The notes below the pieces were generated by a model. That model had not been told where the DNA came from and made no database searches. It saw only the letters and a program-made list of their open reading frames with translations. A program made the position numbers and the translations under genes. Source: an uncultured Microbulbifer sp. (GTDB lineage Bacteria > Pseudomonadota > Gammaproteobacteria > Pseudomonadales > Cellvibrionaceae). From it: a stretch of 64,000 nt of DNA. This document shows, in pieces, positions 1 to 8,774 of this stretch. The DNA lies in assembly GCF_947489355.1 (NCBI RefSeq), contig NZ_CANLDD010000015.1, positions 24,173 to 88,172 of the forward strand, in the 5' to 3' direction. Numbering within the stretch: position 1 is the first letter of the stretch; the number at the start of each line of letters is the position of its first letter.

Positions 1-54
1 GCGCAGGGCAATTTCCCCGCGGTTGGATATCAGGAGCGTGTCTGGTGTGGACAT
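1..54 (-). CDS. atuF: Biotin carboxylase subunit, N-terminus only (AtuF-like, geranyl-CoA carboxylase alpha)
   Basis: The first 18 codons of a minus-strand gene run off the left edge of the window. They read MSTPDTLLISNRGEIALR, the N-terminal strand and RGEIA motif of biotin carboxylase domains. The ATG shares its A with the TGA stop of the upstream hydratase gene (TGATG), so the two are translationally coupled. Gene order SDR, carboxyltransferase, acyl-CoA dehydrogenase, hydratase, biotin carboxylase matches atuB-C-D-E-F of Pseudomonas. The subunit would carry biotin and carboxylate it with ATP for the carboxyltransferase at 2138. The family is clear; geranyl-CoA rather than methylcrotonyl-CoA as substrate is inferred from gene order. 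Confidence 0.8.
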   Translation of the reverse strand, partial: MSTPDTLLISNRGEIALR

Positions 55-857
55 CAGTGTTGCCACCCCGGTGCGCGTTTTTCCATAAAAGCGCGGGCGC
101 CTTCACGGCCTTCGCTGCCTTGAATGGCACTGGAAAAGTGTTTCGCAGCAGTGTCGAGCAGGTGGCTCAGGGCGGACTTGTCGGCAATCTGTGCGGCCTG
201 CAAAAGCAGTTGTTTGGTGGTAGCCAGAGCGCCCGGTGCGCAGGCATTGATATTGCCGAGATGTTCCCGCAGTGCGGTCTCCAACGCCGTGGAGCTGTCC
301 AGCAACTGGTGAATCAGGCCGATATCCAGCGCCTCCCGTGCTTCCAGAGTGGCGCCACTCAATGCCAGCCGCCTCGCCTGGGACAGACCCACGCGGGCAA
401 CCACAAATGGTGCAATCTGTGCCGGGGGCAGGCCCAGTCGGGTCTCCGGTAACGCGAAGCGACAGCTGTGATCGGCGATGGCGATGTCGGCACTGCAGGC
501 CAGTCCAAAACCGCCACCCATCACGGCGCCTTCGAGTACAGCAATCACCACCAGCGGGGTGCTGTTGACTCTCTCCAGCAGTTCGCCGAAGCGGCGGTTC
601 AGTCGATAAAAGGCATCCGTATCGCCATCGCCGGCGCCTTGCTGGGCAGTGAGCATGTCGCCGATATCCCCACCTGCGCAGAAGTTGTGTTCGACACCGC
701 GCAGTACCAGAGCCCGGGTTTGTGAAGCGGTCTCCGCCTCTGTCAGTTTCTGTAGCAGTTCGTCCACCATGTGCAGGCTGATGGCATTGCGCTGCCGGGG
801 GCGGTTGAGGGTGAGGTGCCGGGCAATGCCGATGGTTTCATCAATGATCGTTTGCAT
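54..857 (-). CDS. atuE: Enoyl-CoA hydratase/isomerase family protein (AtuE-like isohexenylglutaconyl-CoA hydratase)
   Basis: This is a 267-residue crotonase-fold protein of normal length. The oxyanion-hole segments HNFCAGGDIGDM (about residues 57-68) and EGAVMGGGFGLACSADIAIA (about 109-128) are present, and ALPETRLGLPPAQ carries the glutamate found in hydratases such as methylglutaconyl-CoA hydratase. A GGAGG Shine-Dalgarno lies 6-7 nt before the ATG. It is the fourth gene of a minus-strand operon, 14 nt after the acyl-CoA dehydrogenase and overlapping the biotin carboxylase by one base. In the Atu pathway this enzyme hydrates isohexenylglutaconyl-CoA, the product of geranyl-CoA carboxylase. 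The family is certain; the specific substrate comes from context. Confidence 0.8.
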   Translation of the reverse strand: MQTIIDETIGIARHLTLNRPRQRNAISLHMVDELLQKLTEAETASQTRALVLRGVEHNFCAGGDIGDMLTAQQGAGDGDTDAFYRLNRRFGELLERVNSTPLVVIAVLEGAVMGGGFGLACSADIAIADHSCRFALPETRLGLPPAQIAPFVVARVGLSQARRLALSGATLEAREALDIGLIHQLLDSSTALETALREHLGNINACAPGALATTKQLLLQAAQIADKSALSHLLDTAAKHFSSAIQGSEGREGARAFMEKRAPGWQH

Positions 858-871
858 ACTGGACCTCCACT

Positions 872-2038
872 CTATTCGCCGGACTTGCGCTTGCCGGGCA
901 GAATGCCCATCAACTTGCAGATAATACCGAGCATCACTTCATCGGCGCCGCCACCAATGGCTGTGAGGCGGCTATCGCGATAGGCGCGGTTGATACGGGT
1001 TTCCTCGATATAGCCCATGCCACCCCAGAACTGCAGGCACTGATCGGGAATGGTACGGGACAGCCGGCCCGCTTTGAGCTTGGCCATGGAGGCCAGCGTG
1101 GTGACATCCTCACCCGCCACATAGGCTTCTACCGCGCGCCAGGTGAGTGCCCGCAGACACTCCACTTCGGATTGCATCTCCGCCAATGCAAAGTGCACGG
1201 TCTGGTTGTCGAGCAGCGGCGCCGTGAAGGCGTGGCGCTCGCGCACGTAGTCGATGGTACTGCTGATACAATTTTCCAGGCCCTTCAGGGTCAGGGCGGC
1301 GCCGGCGAGACGTTCCTCCTGGAATTGCAGCATCTGCAACAGAAAGCCGGCTCCCTCGTCGCCGATGCGGAAGTGTTTGGGAACCCGCACATTGTCAAAA
1401 AATACCGGTGCGGTTTCCGAGCAGCGCATTCCAAGCTTTTCCAGTTTTCCCCCAATGCGCAGCCCCGGTGTTTTGGCGGGAATAATCAGCAGGGATTTGT
1501 TCTTGTGGGCCTTGCCTTCGCCGGTGTTGACCAGGGTGCAGAAAAAATCGGCGCAGGGTGCGTTGGTGATCCACATCTTGCTGCCGTTGACCAGATAATC
1601 GTCGCCGTCACTTTTTGCGATCGTCTTGATGGCGGCCACATCCGAGCCGGCGCCGGATTCGGACACGGCGATGGCGCCAACCATCTCCCCGCGAATTGCC
1701 GGGGTCAGGAATTGCCCGCGCAGGTCGGCGCTGGCAAAGTTTGCCAGCGCCGGGGTGCACATGGCGGTCTGTACCGAGATGGCCAGGGGCACACCACCGC
1801 AATGGGCACCACCGAGCGTTTCCAGAAAAACGGTTTCGTAGCTGAAATCCAGCCCAAGCCCGCCATAGTCGCTGGACTTGCTGATGCCCAGCAAACCCAA
1901 ATCCCCCAGTTGTCTGAAGATGTCGCGAACGGGAAAGCTGCCGGCTTTCTCCCATTTCTCTATATGGGGGTTGATTTCCTGCTGGACAAAATGCTCTACC
2001 GTGCGCTGTAATTCCCGGTGCTGTTGGCTGAGTATCAT
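872..2038 (-). CDS. atuD: Acyl-CoA dehydrogenase, citronellyl-CoA type (AtuD-like)
   Basis: This 388-residue FAD enzyme has the acyl-CoA dehydrogenase signatures AVSESGAGSDVA (about 124-135) and MWITNAPCADFF (about 155-166). The C-terminal region where medium-chain enzymes carry the YEGT glutamate reads IGGGADEVM, so that base is absent. A glutamate in FQEERLAG (E242) sits where isovaleryl-CoA dehydrogenase has its catalytic Glu. The MLQFQEERL and IGGGADEVM...MGILPGK segments are as I recall them from Pseudomonas AtuD, which oxidises citronellyl-CoA to geranyl-CoA. The gene lies between the carboxyltransferase (99-nt gap) and the hydratase (14-nt gap). Isovaleryl-CoA dehydrogenase is the alternative, but the gene order does not match the liu cluster. 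Confidence 0.82.
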   Translation of the reverse strand: MILSQQHRELQRTVEHFVQQEINPHIEKWEKAGSFPVRDIFRQLGDLGLLGISKSSDYGGLGLDFSYETVFLETLGGAHCGGVPLAISVQTAMCTPALANFASADLRGQFLTPAIRGEMVGAIAVSESGAGSDVAAIKTIAKSDGDDYLVNGSKMWITNAPCADFFCTLVNTGEGKAHKNKSLLIIPAKTPGLRIGGKLEKLGMRCSETAPVFFDNVRVPKHFRIGDEGAGFLLQMLQFQEERLAGAALTLKGLENCISSTIDYVRERHAFTAPLLDNQTVHFALAEMQSEVECLRALTWRAVEAYVAGEDVTTLASMAKLKAGRLSRTIPDQCLQFWGGMGYIEETRINRAYRDSRLTAIGGGADEVMLGIICKLMGILPGKRKSGE

Positions 2039-2137
2039 GAATGCTTCATCCTCTCTAGGGGCTTTTATCTGCTGAGTTTTATCCGCAAGCCGACCGCCCT
2101 TTGCCCGATTGCGATGTCCGGATCAGGCGAAACAGGG

Positions 2138-3745
2138 CTAGAACCTCGCCACGCCAAAGGTAATTTTGCGCGTTTGAGTACACGCCGATTCGCGACAGAT
2201 TGCCAGCAGCATACCCAGCAGTTTGCGCGTGTCGCGAGGATCGATAATACCGTCGTCCCACAGGCGGGCGCTGCAGGCCAGGGCATCGGAATTTTCCTGC
2301 ATAAAGGCACTGGTGTCGTTTTCCAGTTTGTCCAATAACGCAGTGTCTACCTGGCCGCTGCGCGCCATTTTCTGTTCGGTGACAATACGCAATACCTTGC
2401 CGGCCTGGGCCGGGCCCATGACCGCCGTGCGCGCATTGGGCCAGGCAAAAATAAAACGCGGGTCGAAGCCGCGCCCGCACATGGCGTAGTTACCGGCACC
2501 GTAGGAGCCACCCACCACGATACTGAGCTTGGCCACACTGGCGTTGGCGACAGCCTGTATCATTTTGGCTCCGTGTTTGATAATGCCGTGGTGCTCCACC
2601 TCGGTACCGACCATAAAGCCGGTGGTGTTGTGTAAAAACAGCAGTGGCGTGCCGCTTTGTTCACACAACTGGATAAACTGCGCGGCCTTGTTGGCACCCT
2701 TGGGGGTGATAGGGCCATTGTTGCCGATAATGCCCAGTGGGTTTCCTTCAATGCGGATATGGCCGCAGACGGTCTGCCGGTCAAATTGTGCTTTAAAGTC
2801 CAACATCGCAGAACCGTCGGCGATACGTGCGAGAATTTCGCGTACGTCATAGGGTTTTTTGCTGTCGGCGGGAATCAGGCCGAGCAGGTCGTCGGTGGGG
2901 TAGTGAGGATCTGCATACTCCTCTGGAAGATTGGGTGCGTGCTGGCAGGGAAGGGTGGCGACAATTTCCCGTGCTATGCGGATGCCATCGGCGTCGCTCT
3001 CGGCCAGATAGTCACCACTGCCGGACTCCCCACAGTGCATTTCTGCGCCGCCCAGGTCCTCTTTGTCGGCAATTTCCCCGGTTGCCGCCTTGAGCAGGGG
3101 GGGGCCCGCGAGATACATACCGGATTGTCCACGCACCATCACCACATAATCGGACAGGCCCGGCTGGTAAGCACCACCGGCGGTAGCACCACCGTGTACG
3201 ACTGTGACCTGAGGAATGCCGGCGGCGGACATGCGCGCCTGGTTGGCGAAGCCGAGTCCGCCGGGGGCGAAGGTGTCGGTGGCATACTGCAGGTTGGCGC
3301 CACCGCTTTGCGCCAGGGTGATCACTGGCAGGCGGTTCTCCAGCGCTATTCGCTGTATGCGCAGGGCTTTATCCATACCGGCTGGGGAAATGGTGCCGCC
3401 TTTCACTGCGTAATTGTCTACTCGCACCATACAGCGGCGTCCGCTGACCTGGCCGATACCGCAGAGGGCGCCGCCTCCGGCACCACTGCCGTCCTGATCA
3501 TCGTAGAGCTTGTAGCCTGCCAGGGCGCACAGCTCAATAAATGGCGCGCCCGGGTCCAGCAACAGGTTGAGACGCTCGCGGGGCAGCAGCCAGCCGCGTT
3601 CCCGGTAGCGAGAGGCTCGCTCCCGCTCGGCCTGTGCCGGTCGCTGTTCGGCTTCGCGAAAGTGGGCGATCCGCTCCATCATCGCGGTGCGGTTGTTGTT
3701 GAAATCGCTGCAGCGGTTGTCCAATTGGGAGTCGATGGGTTGCAT
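2138..3745 (-). CDS. atuC: Acyl-CoA carboxyltransferase beta subunit (AtuC-like, geranyl-CoA carboxylase)
   Basis: This 535-residue carboxyltransferase is full length for the methylcrotonyl/geranyl-CoA carboxylase beta family. It has the N-terminal crotonase-like half (LPRERLNLLLDPGAPFIE; SGGANLQYATD; HGGATAGGAYQPGLSDYVVMV) and the C-terminal half (GNNGPITPKGANKAAQFIQLCEQSGTPLLFLHNTTGFMVG; GGSYGAGNYAMCGR). It transfers carboxyl from biotin on the partner alpha subunit to a 3-methyl-branched enoyl-CoA. The ATG overlaps the TGA of the upstream SDR by one base (TGATG). Family certainty is high. Geranyl-CoA specificity rests on the atuB-C-D-E-F gene order and the divergent TetR regulator. Confidence 0.83.
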   Translation of the reverse strand: MQPIDSQLDNRCSDFNNNRTAMMERIAHFREAEQRPAQAERERASRYRERGWLLPRERLNLLLDPGAPFIELCALAGYKLYDDQDGSGAGGGALCGIGQVSGRRCMVRVDNYAVKGGTISPAGMDKALRIQRIALENRLPVITLAQSGGANLQYATDTFAPGGLGFANQARMSAAGIPQVTVVHGGATAGGAYQPGLSDYVVMVRGQSGMYLAGPPLLKAATGEIADKEDLGGAEMHCGESGSGDYLAESDADGIRIAREIVATLPCQHAPNLPEEYADPHYPTDDLLGLIPADSKKPYDVREILARIADGSAMLDFKAQFDRQTVCGHIRIEGNPLGIIGNNGPITPKGANKAAQFIQLCEQSGTPLLFLHNTTGFMVGTEVEHHGIIKHGAKMIQAVANASVAKLSIVVGGSYGAGNYAMCGRGFDPRFIFAWPNARTAVMGPAQAGKVLRIVTEQKMARSGQVDTALLDKLENDTSAFMQENSDALACSARLWDDGIIDPRDTRKLLGMLLAICRESACTQTRKITFGVARF

Positions 3746-4638
3746 CAGAGCTTGCCCTCTGCTTCCAGCGCTTCCACCACCTTGGGGCGGCGTTTACGGT
3801 GGAAGCCGTTAAAGCGCTTGACGCTGTTGGCCGCGACAGGGCGCCAGAGGGGGGAGTGGTGCTTGAGGCTGGAGCCGCCATCAATGCGCAGTGTCTGGCC
3901 GGTGATATAGCCGGCGGCATCAGAGAGCAGAAAGCACACGGCACCACTTACCTCTGCTTCCTCGCCCAGACGGTAGAGGGGTATTGTTTCACGAAAGCAC
4001 GGTAACAGTTCGCGTAGGAATTCGGGATCGTAGGTATCCAGGCCGCTGGTGAGGATATAGCCGGGCGCCACGGCATTGACTCTGACTCCGGAGGCCGCCC
4101 ATTCCAGTGCAGCGGTTTTTGTCAGGTTTTCCATGCCTGCACGGGCGGCACCGGAATGCCCCATCATCGGCATGCCACCAGCGTTGTCTGCGGTGATATT
4201 GACGATGCTGCCACCGTGGGTTTTCATGGACTGCACATACACTTCCCGGGCCATCAGGAATCCACCGAGCAGGTTGCTGCGCAAAACAGCGTCAAAGCCC
4301 TTTGCAGAGATGTGCTCCAGGACGGAGGGAAACTGACCGCCAGCATTGTTCACCAGTCCGTGAATCCTGCCCTGGGCCTGCACAATCTTGGCGACCGTAT
4401 CCTTTACACTTTGTTCGTCGCGGATGTCGAGGCTGTAGTAGCTGCATTCGCCGCCGTCGCTAACGATCTCCCCGGCAACACGTTCCAGTTTGTCCAAGCT
4501 GCGCCCGATTAACAGAACGCGGGCGCCGAGGCTGGCCAGTTCATGGGCGATACAGCGGCCGATACCACTGCCGCCGCCGGTAACGATATGGGTCTGTTCA
4601 CTGAAGCTGCCGGGACGCAGCTGGCTGTGATAGCGCAT
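3745..4638 (-). CDS. atuB: Short-chain dehydrogenase/reductase, first gene of the Atu-like operon
   Basis: This is a 297-residue Rossmann-fold SDR with the cofactor motif TGGGSGIGR (about 20-28), NNAGG (about 97-101) and the C-terminal IDGGSSLKH. At the usual YxxxK position it reads GHSGAARAG, with H161 and R166 replacing Tyr and Lys. This departure is shared with dienoyl-CoA-reductase-like SDRs, so the catalytic residues probably lie elsewhere. It is the promoter-proximal gene of the operon, facing the TetR gene. In Pseudomonas, atuB occupies the same place but follows atuA, which is not between atuR and atuB here. The exact reaction in terpene breakdown is unproven. Confidence 0.75.
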   Translation of the reverse strand: MRYHSQLRPGSFSEQTHIVTGGGSGIGRCIAHELASLGARVLLIGRSLDKLERVAGEIVSDGGECSYYSLDIRDEQSVKDTVAKIVQAQGRIHGLVNNAGGQFPSVLEHISAKGFDAVLRSNLLGGFLMAREVYVQSMKTHGGSIVNITADNAGGMPMMGHSGAARAGMENLTKTAALEWAASGVRVNAVAPGYILTSGLDTYDPEFLRELLPCFRETIPLYRLGEEAEVSGAVCFLLSDAAGYITGQTLRIDGGSSLKHHSPLWRPVAANSVKRFNGFHRKRRPKVVEALEAEGKL

Positions 4639-4730
4639 GAAAATTTCCTTTTATCAAGCTCTTCTGGCTTGTCAGTTTTTATCGTTGCTGCTTGCACCCG
4701 CGCGACTGAATACGCAGAATACCCTAACGC

Positions 4731-4750
4731 TACCAAGCAAGCGCTTGGTA
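4731..4750. promoter_or_regulatory. Palindromic operator in the TetR/SDR divergent intergenic region
   Basis: The 20-bp sequence TACCAAGCAAGCGCTTGGTA is an inverted repeat with 8-bp perfect arms and a 4-bp centre. It lies between the SDR start at 4638 and the TetR start at 4826. A second, looser element with CAAGC/GCTTG arms and a 7-nt spacer lies at 4655-4671, close to the SDR start. AtuR of Pseudomonas is reported to bind two inverted repeats in its divergent intergenic region, so these are the expected operators. Binding itself is inferred. Confidence 0.6.
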
Positions 4751-4825
4751 TTCAACCATTGTCACCCGTTCGATGAAAAATTCATTCAGCCGTTACTAAG
4801 TGCGGATTGTTTTGGGGAAGGTTCA

Positions 4826-5470
4826 GTGCACAAAGGCACCACAAGTCTGGCCAGGCAGCAGCAAAATCTAAGCCCGCAGCAATTGATCGGTGAATTGGTA
4901 GAGCGGGGCGAACTCACCGATCCGGGCTCTCCCCGCGGGCGCCTGCTCAATGTGGCCGCGCGGCAGTTTGAGCAGAAAGGTTTTGCCAGAACCACGGTAC
5001 GGGATATCGCTACCGAGGTCGGTATTCTGTCCGGCAGCATCTTCCACCACTTTGCCAGTAAAGAGCAGATTCTCTGTGCGGTGATGCGGGAGGTCACTAT
5101 TTTTGCCAGTGCGCGAATGCACAGTGCGGTGCAAGAGGCCGAGTCACCGCGGGATAAACTGCGCGCCTGCATTCAGTCGGAGCTGGAGGCGATTCACGCC
5201 CAGGCAGTCCCAGGCTTTTCCATTCTGGTATTGGAATGGCGCAGCCTATCCAAAGAGAGTCGCAAGGAAGTGCTGCGCTTACGGGATGAATACGAGCACA
5301 TTTGGCTGGGTGCGATTCGGGCGGCCAGTTGTCGCGGTGGGGATGCGGCACTGGTGCGACGCCTGTTGGTGGGCGCCCTCAGTCATACCTACAGTTGGTT
5401 TAAGCCGCGAGGCAAAGGGCTCTCTATTGCCGATCTGGCAGATCGTATTCTGCTGATTTTTGCTCCCTGA
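4826..5470 (+). CDS. atuR: TetR-family repressor (AtuR-like)
   Basis: The N-terminal helix-turn-helix reads RGRLLNVAARQFEQKGFARTTVRDIATEVGILSGSIFHHFASKEQIL, typical TetR, followed by a helical ligand-binding domain. I chose the GTG at 4826 because a GGGGAAG ribosome site lies 5-6 nt upstream and the resulting 214 residues are a normal TetR length. The same frame stays open to an ATG at 4637, but that would run through the operator and add 63 residues unlike the family. The gene is divergent from the five-gene operon, so it most likely represses the operon and itself until an acyl-CoA intermediate binds. The ligand is unknown. Confidence 0.8.
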   Translation: MHKGTTSLARQQQNLSPQQLIGELVERGELTDPGSPRGRLLNVAARQFEQKGFARTTVRDIATEVGILSGSIFHHFASKEQILCAVMREVTIFASARMHSAVQEAESPRDKLRACIQSELEAIHAQAVPGFSILVLEWRSLSKESRKEVLRLRDEYEHIWLGAIRAASCRGGDAALVRRLLVGALSHTYSWFKPRGKGLSIADLADRILLIFAP

Positions 5471-5730
5471 TGTTGTCTGGCGTTACACAGGCAGAAGCGG
5501 TTTGCCAATCCAAGGCCGCACTATACAGCGCCTTGTAGTGACACCCACTGGCAGTGCAGCTGGAAGATATGCCGGCAAAACTGTGCGCTTTTCCTCCTTT
5601 CCTGACAAATTTTCAATTGACATGGGGCTCCTGAGAACTAGGGCTCACCGGCGTTATCCTGAATCTTTTATTCTGCGCGAAAAATGCCACAAATTTGACA
5701 TTTTGTGTCACTTGGTGACGGGAGAGGGAG

Positions 5731-8265
5731 ATGCCAGGTCAGGGGTTATTCCAGATAGTCTCCATGGGGCGGACGCTGTACGGCAAAAAACCGGATCTGG
5801 TGATACAGGATGCAGCCAGGCTGTTTTCCATCCCCGAAGCCCAGGCCGGCAGGCTCTTGTTGAAAGGCTGGGTCATCAAAGATCAGCTGGTTTCTGCACA
5901 GGTACTGAAATATCGTGCCGGTCTGCACAACATCGGTTTGCGTGTAAAAGTGTACCCAGCGGGGCAATTTGACAACCTGCAGCTGATTGCCAGGATCAAA
6001 GTGGCCCAGAGGCGCAGAGCCCAGGGCACCAAAACAGACCGCGGCGAGGTGCGCGGGGCAAATATCCCGGCCATTAAAGGCAATCGTACCAGCGCAACGA
6101 TGCATCGCCAACAAAGTGCAACAAGACATCAGCCAGCAGCTTTCCCCAAGGGGGCTGGGCTTAACACTGTGCCACCCTGCAATACCACCGATGGGGTGGA
6201 ACACTTATTCAGTGGCGACAAAACTCTCTCCCCTGCCGGGGTCTCCGGCGCTGGCCCGGTGTTGCTGGGTTTGATCCCCGCCGCTGTATTGCCGGGGATT
6301 TTTATCCTGTTGCTGGGGTTTTGCCTGTATGGAGCTGGCTATGCCCTTTGGCAGATCCCCTTGGCCATTTGGCATGGGGGGCTGAACGGGGCTGTTGTGG
6401 CCCTTAGCCTCATTTCGACGGCCTTTTTCATTGTTGTCCTGCTGCTTGCTTTGCCTTATTTCCGGCTTCCCCGTGATCTGCAGGGTAAACCCGGTGTGCG
6501 CGGGTTGAGTCGCTCCGAGGGCCGGGAGCTATTGCGCTTATTCGAATTACTTTCCGTCAGCGCTGGCCTGCCGAAAGTACAGCGGGTATGGGTTGGGCCA
6601 GGTGCCAAAGTTTTCTCCGGGCCGAGCCTCTCCCAAGTGTTAAGCCAGGTGCTGACCTTAAATCTGGGGCTTGCCTGCGTGGTCTCCCTTCCGGGCAGTG
6701 ACGGTCTGGCGTTGGCGGCGCGGGCGCTGGGCCTCTATCGCGGAAGGATGAGTGGGTTTTTTGCCTGGCTGGTGCTGGATGGGGGTCGCCGTTTGGAATT
6801 AATGCAGTGGGCCCTGGAAAACGAACGCAGTGCAGTTTGTATCACTGGCACGCCCAGGGGGCTGCAAAAGCCGGTGCATCGCTTACTGGTGATTTGTGGC
6901 CATTTTTTACTGCCGCTGATTGAACGCTTGGACAACCTACATCGCGCGCTTACCGGCCGTGCTGCACAGCATCTTGAGACCCGCGCGGATCTCTATGCAG
7001 CGGGGGTGATTGGCAGCGAGGCTTTCGCGGAATTTGCTCAAAGGTGGCACCGTCTGGTACATGCGGACTTACTTGTTGCCGGAATTAACCGCGATGCCTT
7101 GGCACTGGGGCAGTGTCTCGAGAATATTCCTGCGGCAGTGCAGTGGACGCTGGAAAATCTGGATGGGGAAACCTGCAAGGCCATTGAGCTGGCCATGGCA
7201 CAGGCGAGTGACCCCTGGGACTGCGGTCAGGCTGCGGATGACGCGCGCATCGCTGCGGTCAGTCAGCAGCGATTGCCGGCACGGGTTACCAGGGCATTTT
7301 CCCTGGGGGACTTTTTCAGCGATCTGGATACGTTGACGCGGGGGGTGAGTGCTGCCAGCGCCGGGCCCGATTGCCAGATTGTGCCAAACCGGCAACTGTT
7401 GCGTTCAAACTGCGGGGCGCAAGAGGCCGCTGGTGTACTGGATGTCTATTTTAACCGCCTGCCACCGCACACACTTTTGCCTCTCGACCGCCCCGTTACC
7501 GAGCAAGTGCAGGGTATGGATCTGCAGGCCACGATCAATTGGTTGCGCGGCAAGCTGTTTGAGCTGCGAGGCCTTCGCGGGCGTCGGCAAGAGTTACTGG
7601 GGTGCCTTGTGGCCATGCAGTTGGGTGCGGGATTGATCAGGGTTAAGGTGCAGATCAGCCCACAGGACTACTGCCTGGAAAGCACAAGCCTAGTCGCTGC
7701 CCAGGAGATGGCTGCGGTGAAGCGGTCTGATCTGGAGGAAACGGAGAGGCAGTTACAGCAAATTTATGCCGTTTTCTACCAGCGCCTGTGCCTGGCAGTG
7801 GCGTTGATGCCATCCAAAGTGCGACAGGCGGCGCAGATCCAGTTGCGCGGTCTGTCGGCCTATGAACCCCTCGCACCCCACCTGGAGCAGCTCGCTAGCT
7901 ACAGCAAAAGTCTCGCCCTGTTCGCCAGGCATCTCACACCTGAACTGGTGGAGCGCGAACTGGTGAAGAAATATCTGGCGCTCAGCGCCAGGGCACTCAA
8001 CGCTCTACAGGCTATTGTACGTTCATCGGAATCGCTAAAAGCGCAAGGACTGCATAGCGTACTGGATATCAAGGCCAAACCCGACCTCCCGCGTCATCAC
8101 CGGGAGATGCGGGCAGCGCTTGAGGTGATGGAATCCCGCTGCAGATATGCCGCTTCAGTGATTATGGAAGGTTACCGGGTGCAGTTGGGAGCCCTGCTGG
8201 GCCCCTGCCTGGAGCAGGAGCAGCAGTTGGGGGTGAATCCTCTGCGTTTGCTGCGCACAGTTTAG
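5731..8265 (+). CDS. Large membrane protein with a degenerate M48 (Ste24/HtpX-like) peptidase domain
   Basis: This is an 844-residue protein. Residues about 10-75 resemble a small N-terminal domain found before some membrane domains in Pseudomonas-type proteins. A variable polar linker and two transmembrane segments (about 178-208 and 219-243) follow. Residues about 255-450 resemble M48 peptidases: the SAGLPKVQRVWVGPGAKVFSGP strand, then LALAARALGLYRG where active enzymes have the helix with HExxH. H, E and H are replaced by R331, A332 and L335. The second motif ExxAD survives as ETRAD (E416-D420) before YAAGVIGSEAFAEF. The C-terminal 390 residues are helical and unrecognised. The GGGAGAGGGAG segment before the ATG supports the start. 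It is probably a non-catalytic scaffold or substrate-binding protein. Confidence 0.6.
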   Translation: MPGQGLFQIVSMGRTLYGKKPDLVIQDAARLFSIPEAQAGRLLLKGWVIKDQLVSAQVLKYRAGLHNIGLRVKVYPAGQFDNLQLIARIKVAQRRRAQGTKTDRGEVRGANIPAIKGNRTSATMHRQQSATRHQPAAFPKGAGLNTVPPCNTTDGVEHLFSGDKTLSPAGVSGAGPVLLGLIPAAVLPGIFILLLGFCLYGAGYALWQIPLAIWHGGLNGAVVALSLISTAFFIVVLLLALPYFRLPRDLQGKPGVRGLSRSEGRELLRLFELLSVSAGLPKVQRVWVGPGAKVFSGPSLSQVLSQVLTLNLGLACVVSLPGSDGLALAARALGLYRGRMSGFFAWLVLDGGRRLELMQWALENERSAVCITGTPRGLQKPVHRLLVICGHFLLPLIERLDNLHRALTGRAAQHLETRADLYAAGVIGSEAFAEFAQRWHRLVHADLLVAGINRDALALGQCLENIPAAVQWTLENLDGETCKAIELAMAQASDPWDCGQAADDARIAAVSQQRLPARVTRAFSLGDFFSDLDTLTRGVSAASAGPDCQIVPNRQLLRSNCGAQEAAGVLDVYFNRLPPHTLLPLDRPVTEQVQGMDLQATINWLRGKLFELRGLRGRRQELLGCLVAMQLGAGLIRVKVQISPQDYCLESTSLVAAQEMAAVKRSDLEETERQLQQIYAVFYQRLCLAVALMPSKVRQAAQIQLRGLSAYEPLAPHLEQLASYSKSLALFARHLTPELVERELVKKYLALSARALNALQAIVRSSESLKAQGLHSVLDIKAKPDLPRHHREMRAALEVMESRCRYAASVIMEGYRVQLGALLGPCLEQEQQLGVNPLRLLRTV

Positions 8266-8585
8266 CCACCGGCCAGTTTGACGGTGTAGTTGCGCGCTTC
8301 CAACAGCGTTTTGATCTCGGCGCGTTTGTCGCCCTGAATTTCGATAACACCGTCTTTCAGAGTGCCGCCGCAGCCACAGCGCTTTTTCATTTCTGCCAGC
8401 ATCCGTTTCAGTTCACTGTCGGTGCCCGCGAGGCCGCGCACGCAAGTCACTCCTTTGCCTTTGCGCCCTTTGGTTTCCCTCTGTATGCGCACGATCGCGC
8501 TGCCCTGGTGGCGTTTCTCCTGCGGGGATTTTTCTGCAATACGACCGCGGTCGGTGGAATAGACGTGACGATTCTCCCTGGCCAT
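8262..8585 (-). CDS. yciH: YciH/SUI1-family translation initiation factor-like protein
   Basis: This 107-residue protein has the SUI1 core RKGKGVTCVRGL...ELKRMLAEMKKRCGCGGTLKDGVIEIQGDKRAEIKTLLEARNYTVKLAGG. The GCGGTxK...IQGD segment is the family signature. YciH is a bacterial eIF1 homologue that influences start-site fidelity on the 30S subunit. The gene is convergent with the M48-like gene, and the two stop codons overlap by four bases. The basic 30-residue N-terminus is typical of the family. Confidence 0.9.
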   Translation of the reverse strand: MARENRHVYSTDRGRIAEKSPQEKRHQGSAIVRIQRETKGRKGKGVTCVRGLAGTDSELKRMLAEMKKRCGCGGTLKDGVIEIQGDKRAEIKTLLEARNYTVKLAGG

Positions 8586-8774
8586 GGCTCTCCCCGGTCG
8601 GTGGTTACTCTGTGTGTGCAGGGCGCGATTGTGCCTGAGGGGAAGGGGAAATCAAAGGCGCAATACAGACTGCTGCGTGGATTGCGACGGGGTTGAAAAT
8701 AGAGGGCGACCTGCCTGTGCCCAGGGGTTAGAATCTCGTCGCAAATTGGCAGCAGCTTGTAGTCGGGGTGAGAA

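Noticed and set aside
2657..3910. Long open frame antisense to the carboxyltransferase
   Set aside because: It covers the complement of a clearly conserved gene, encodes no recognisable protein and lacks a ribosome site.
1..4638. Leucine/isovalerate (liu) operon
   Set aside because: The liu order is dehydrogenase, carboxyltransferase, hydratase, biotin carboxylase with a MerR regulator; here an SDR leads, the dehydrogenase follows the carboxyltransferase, and the regulator is TetR.
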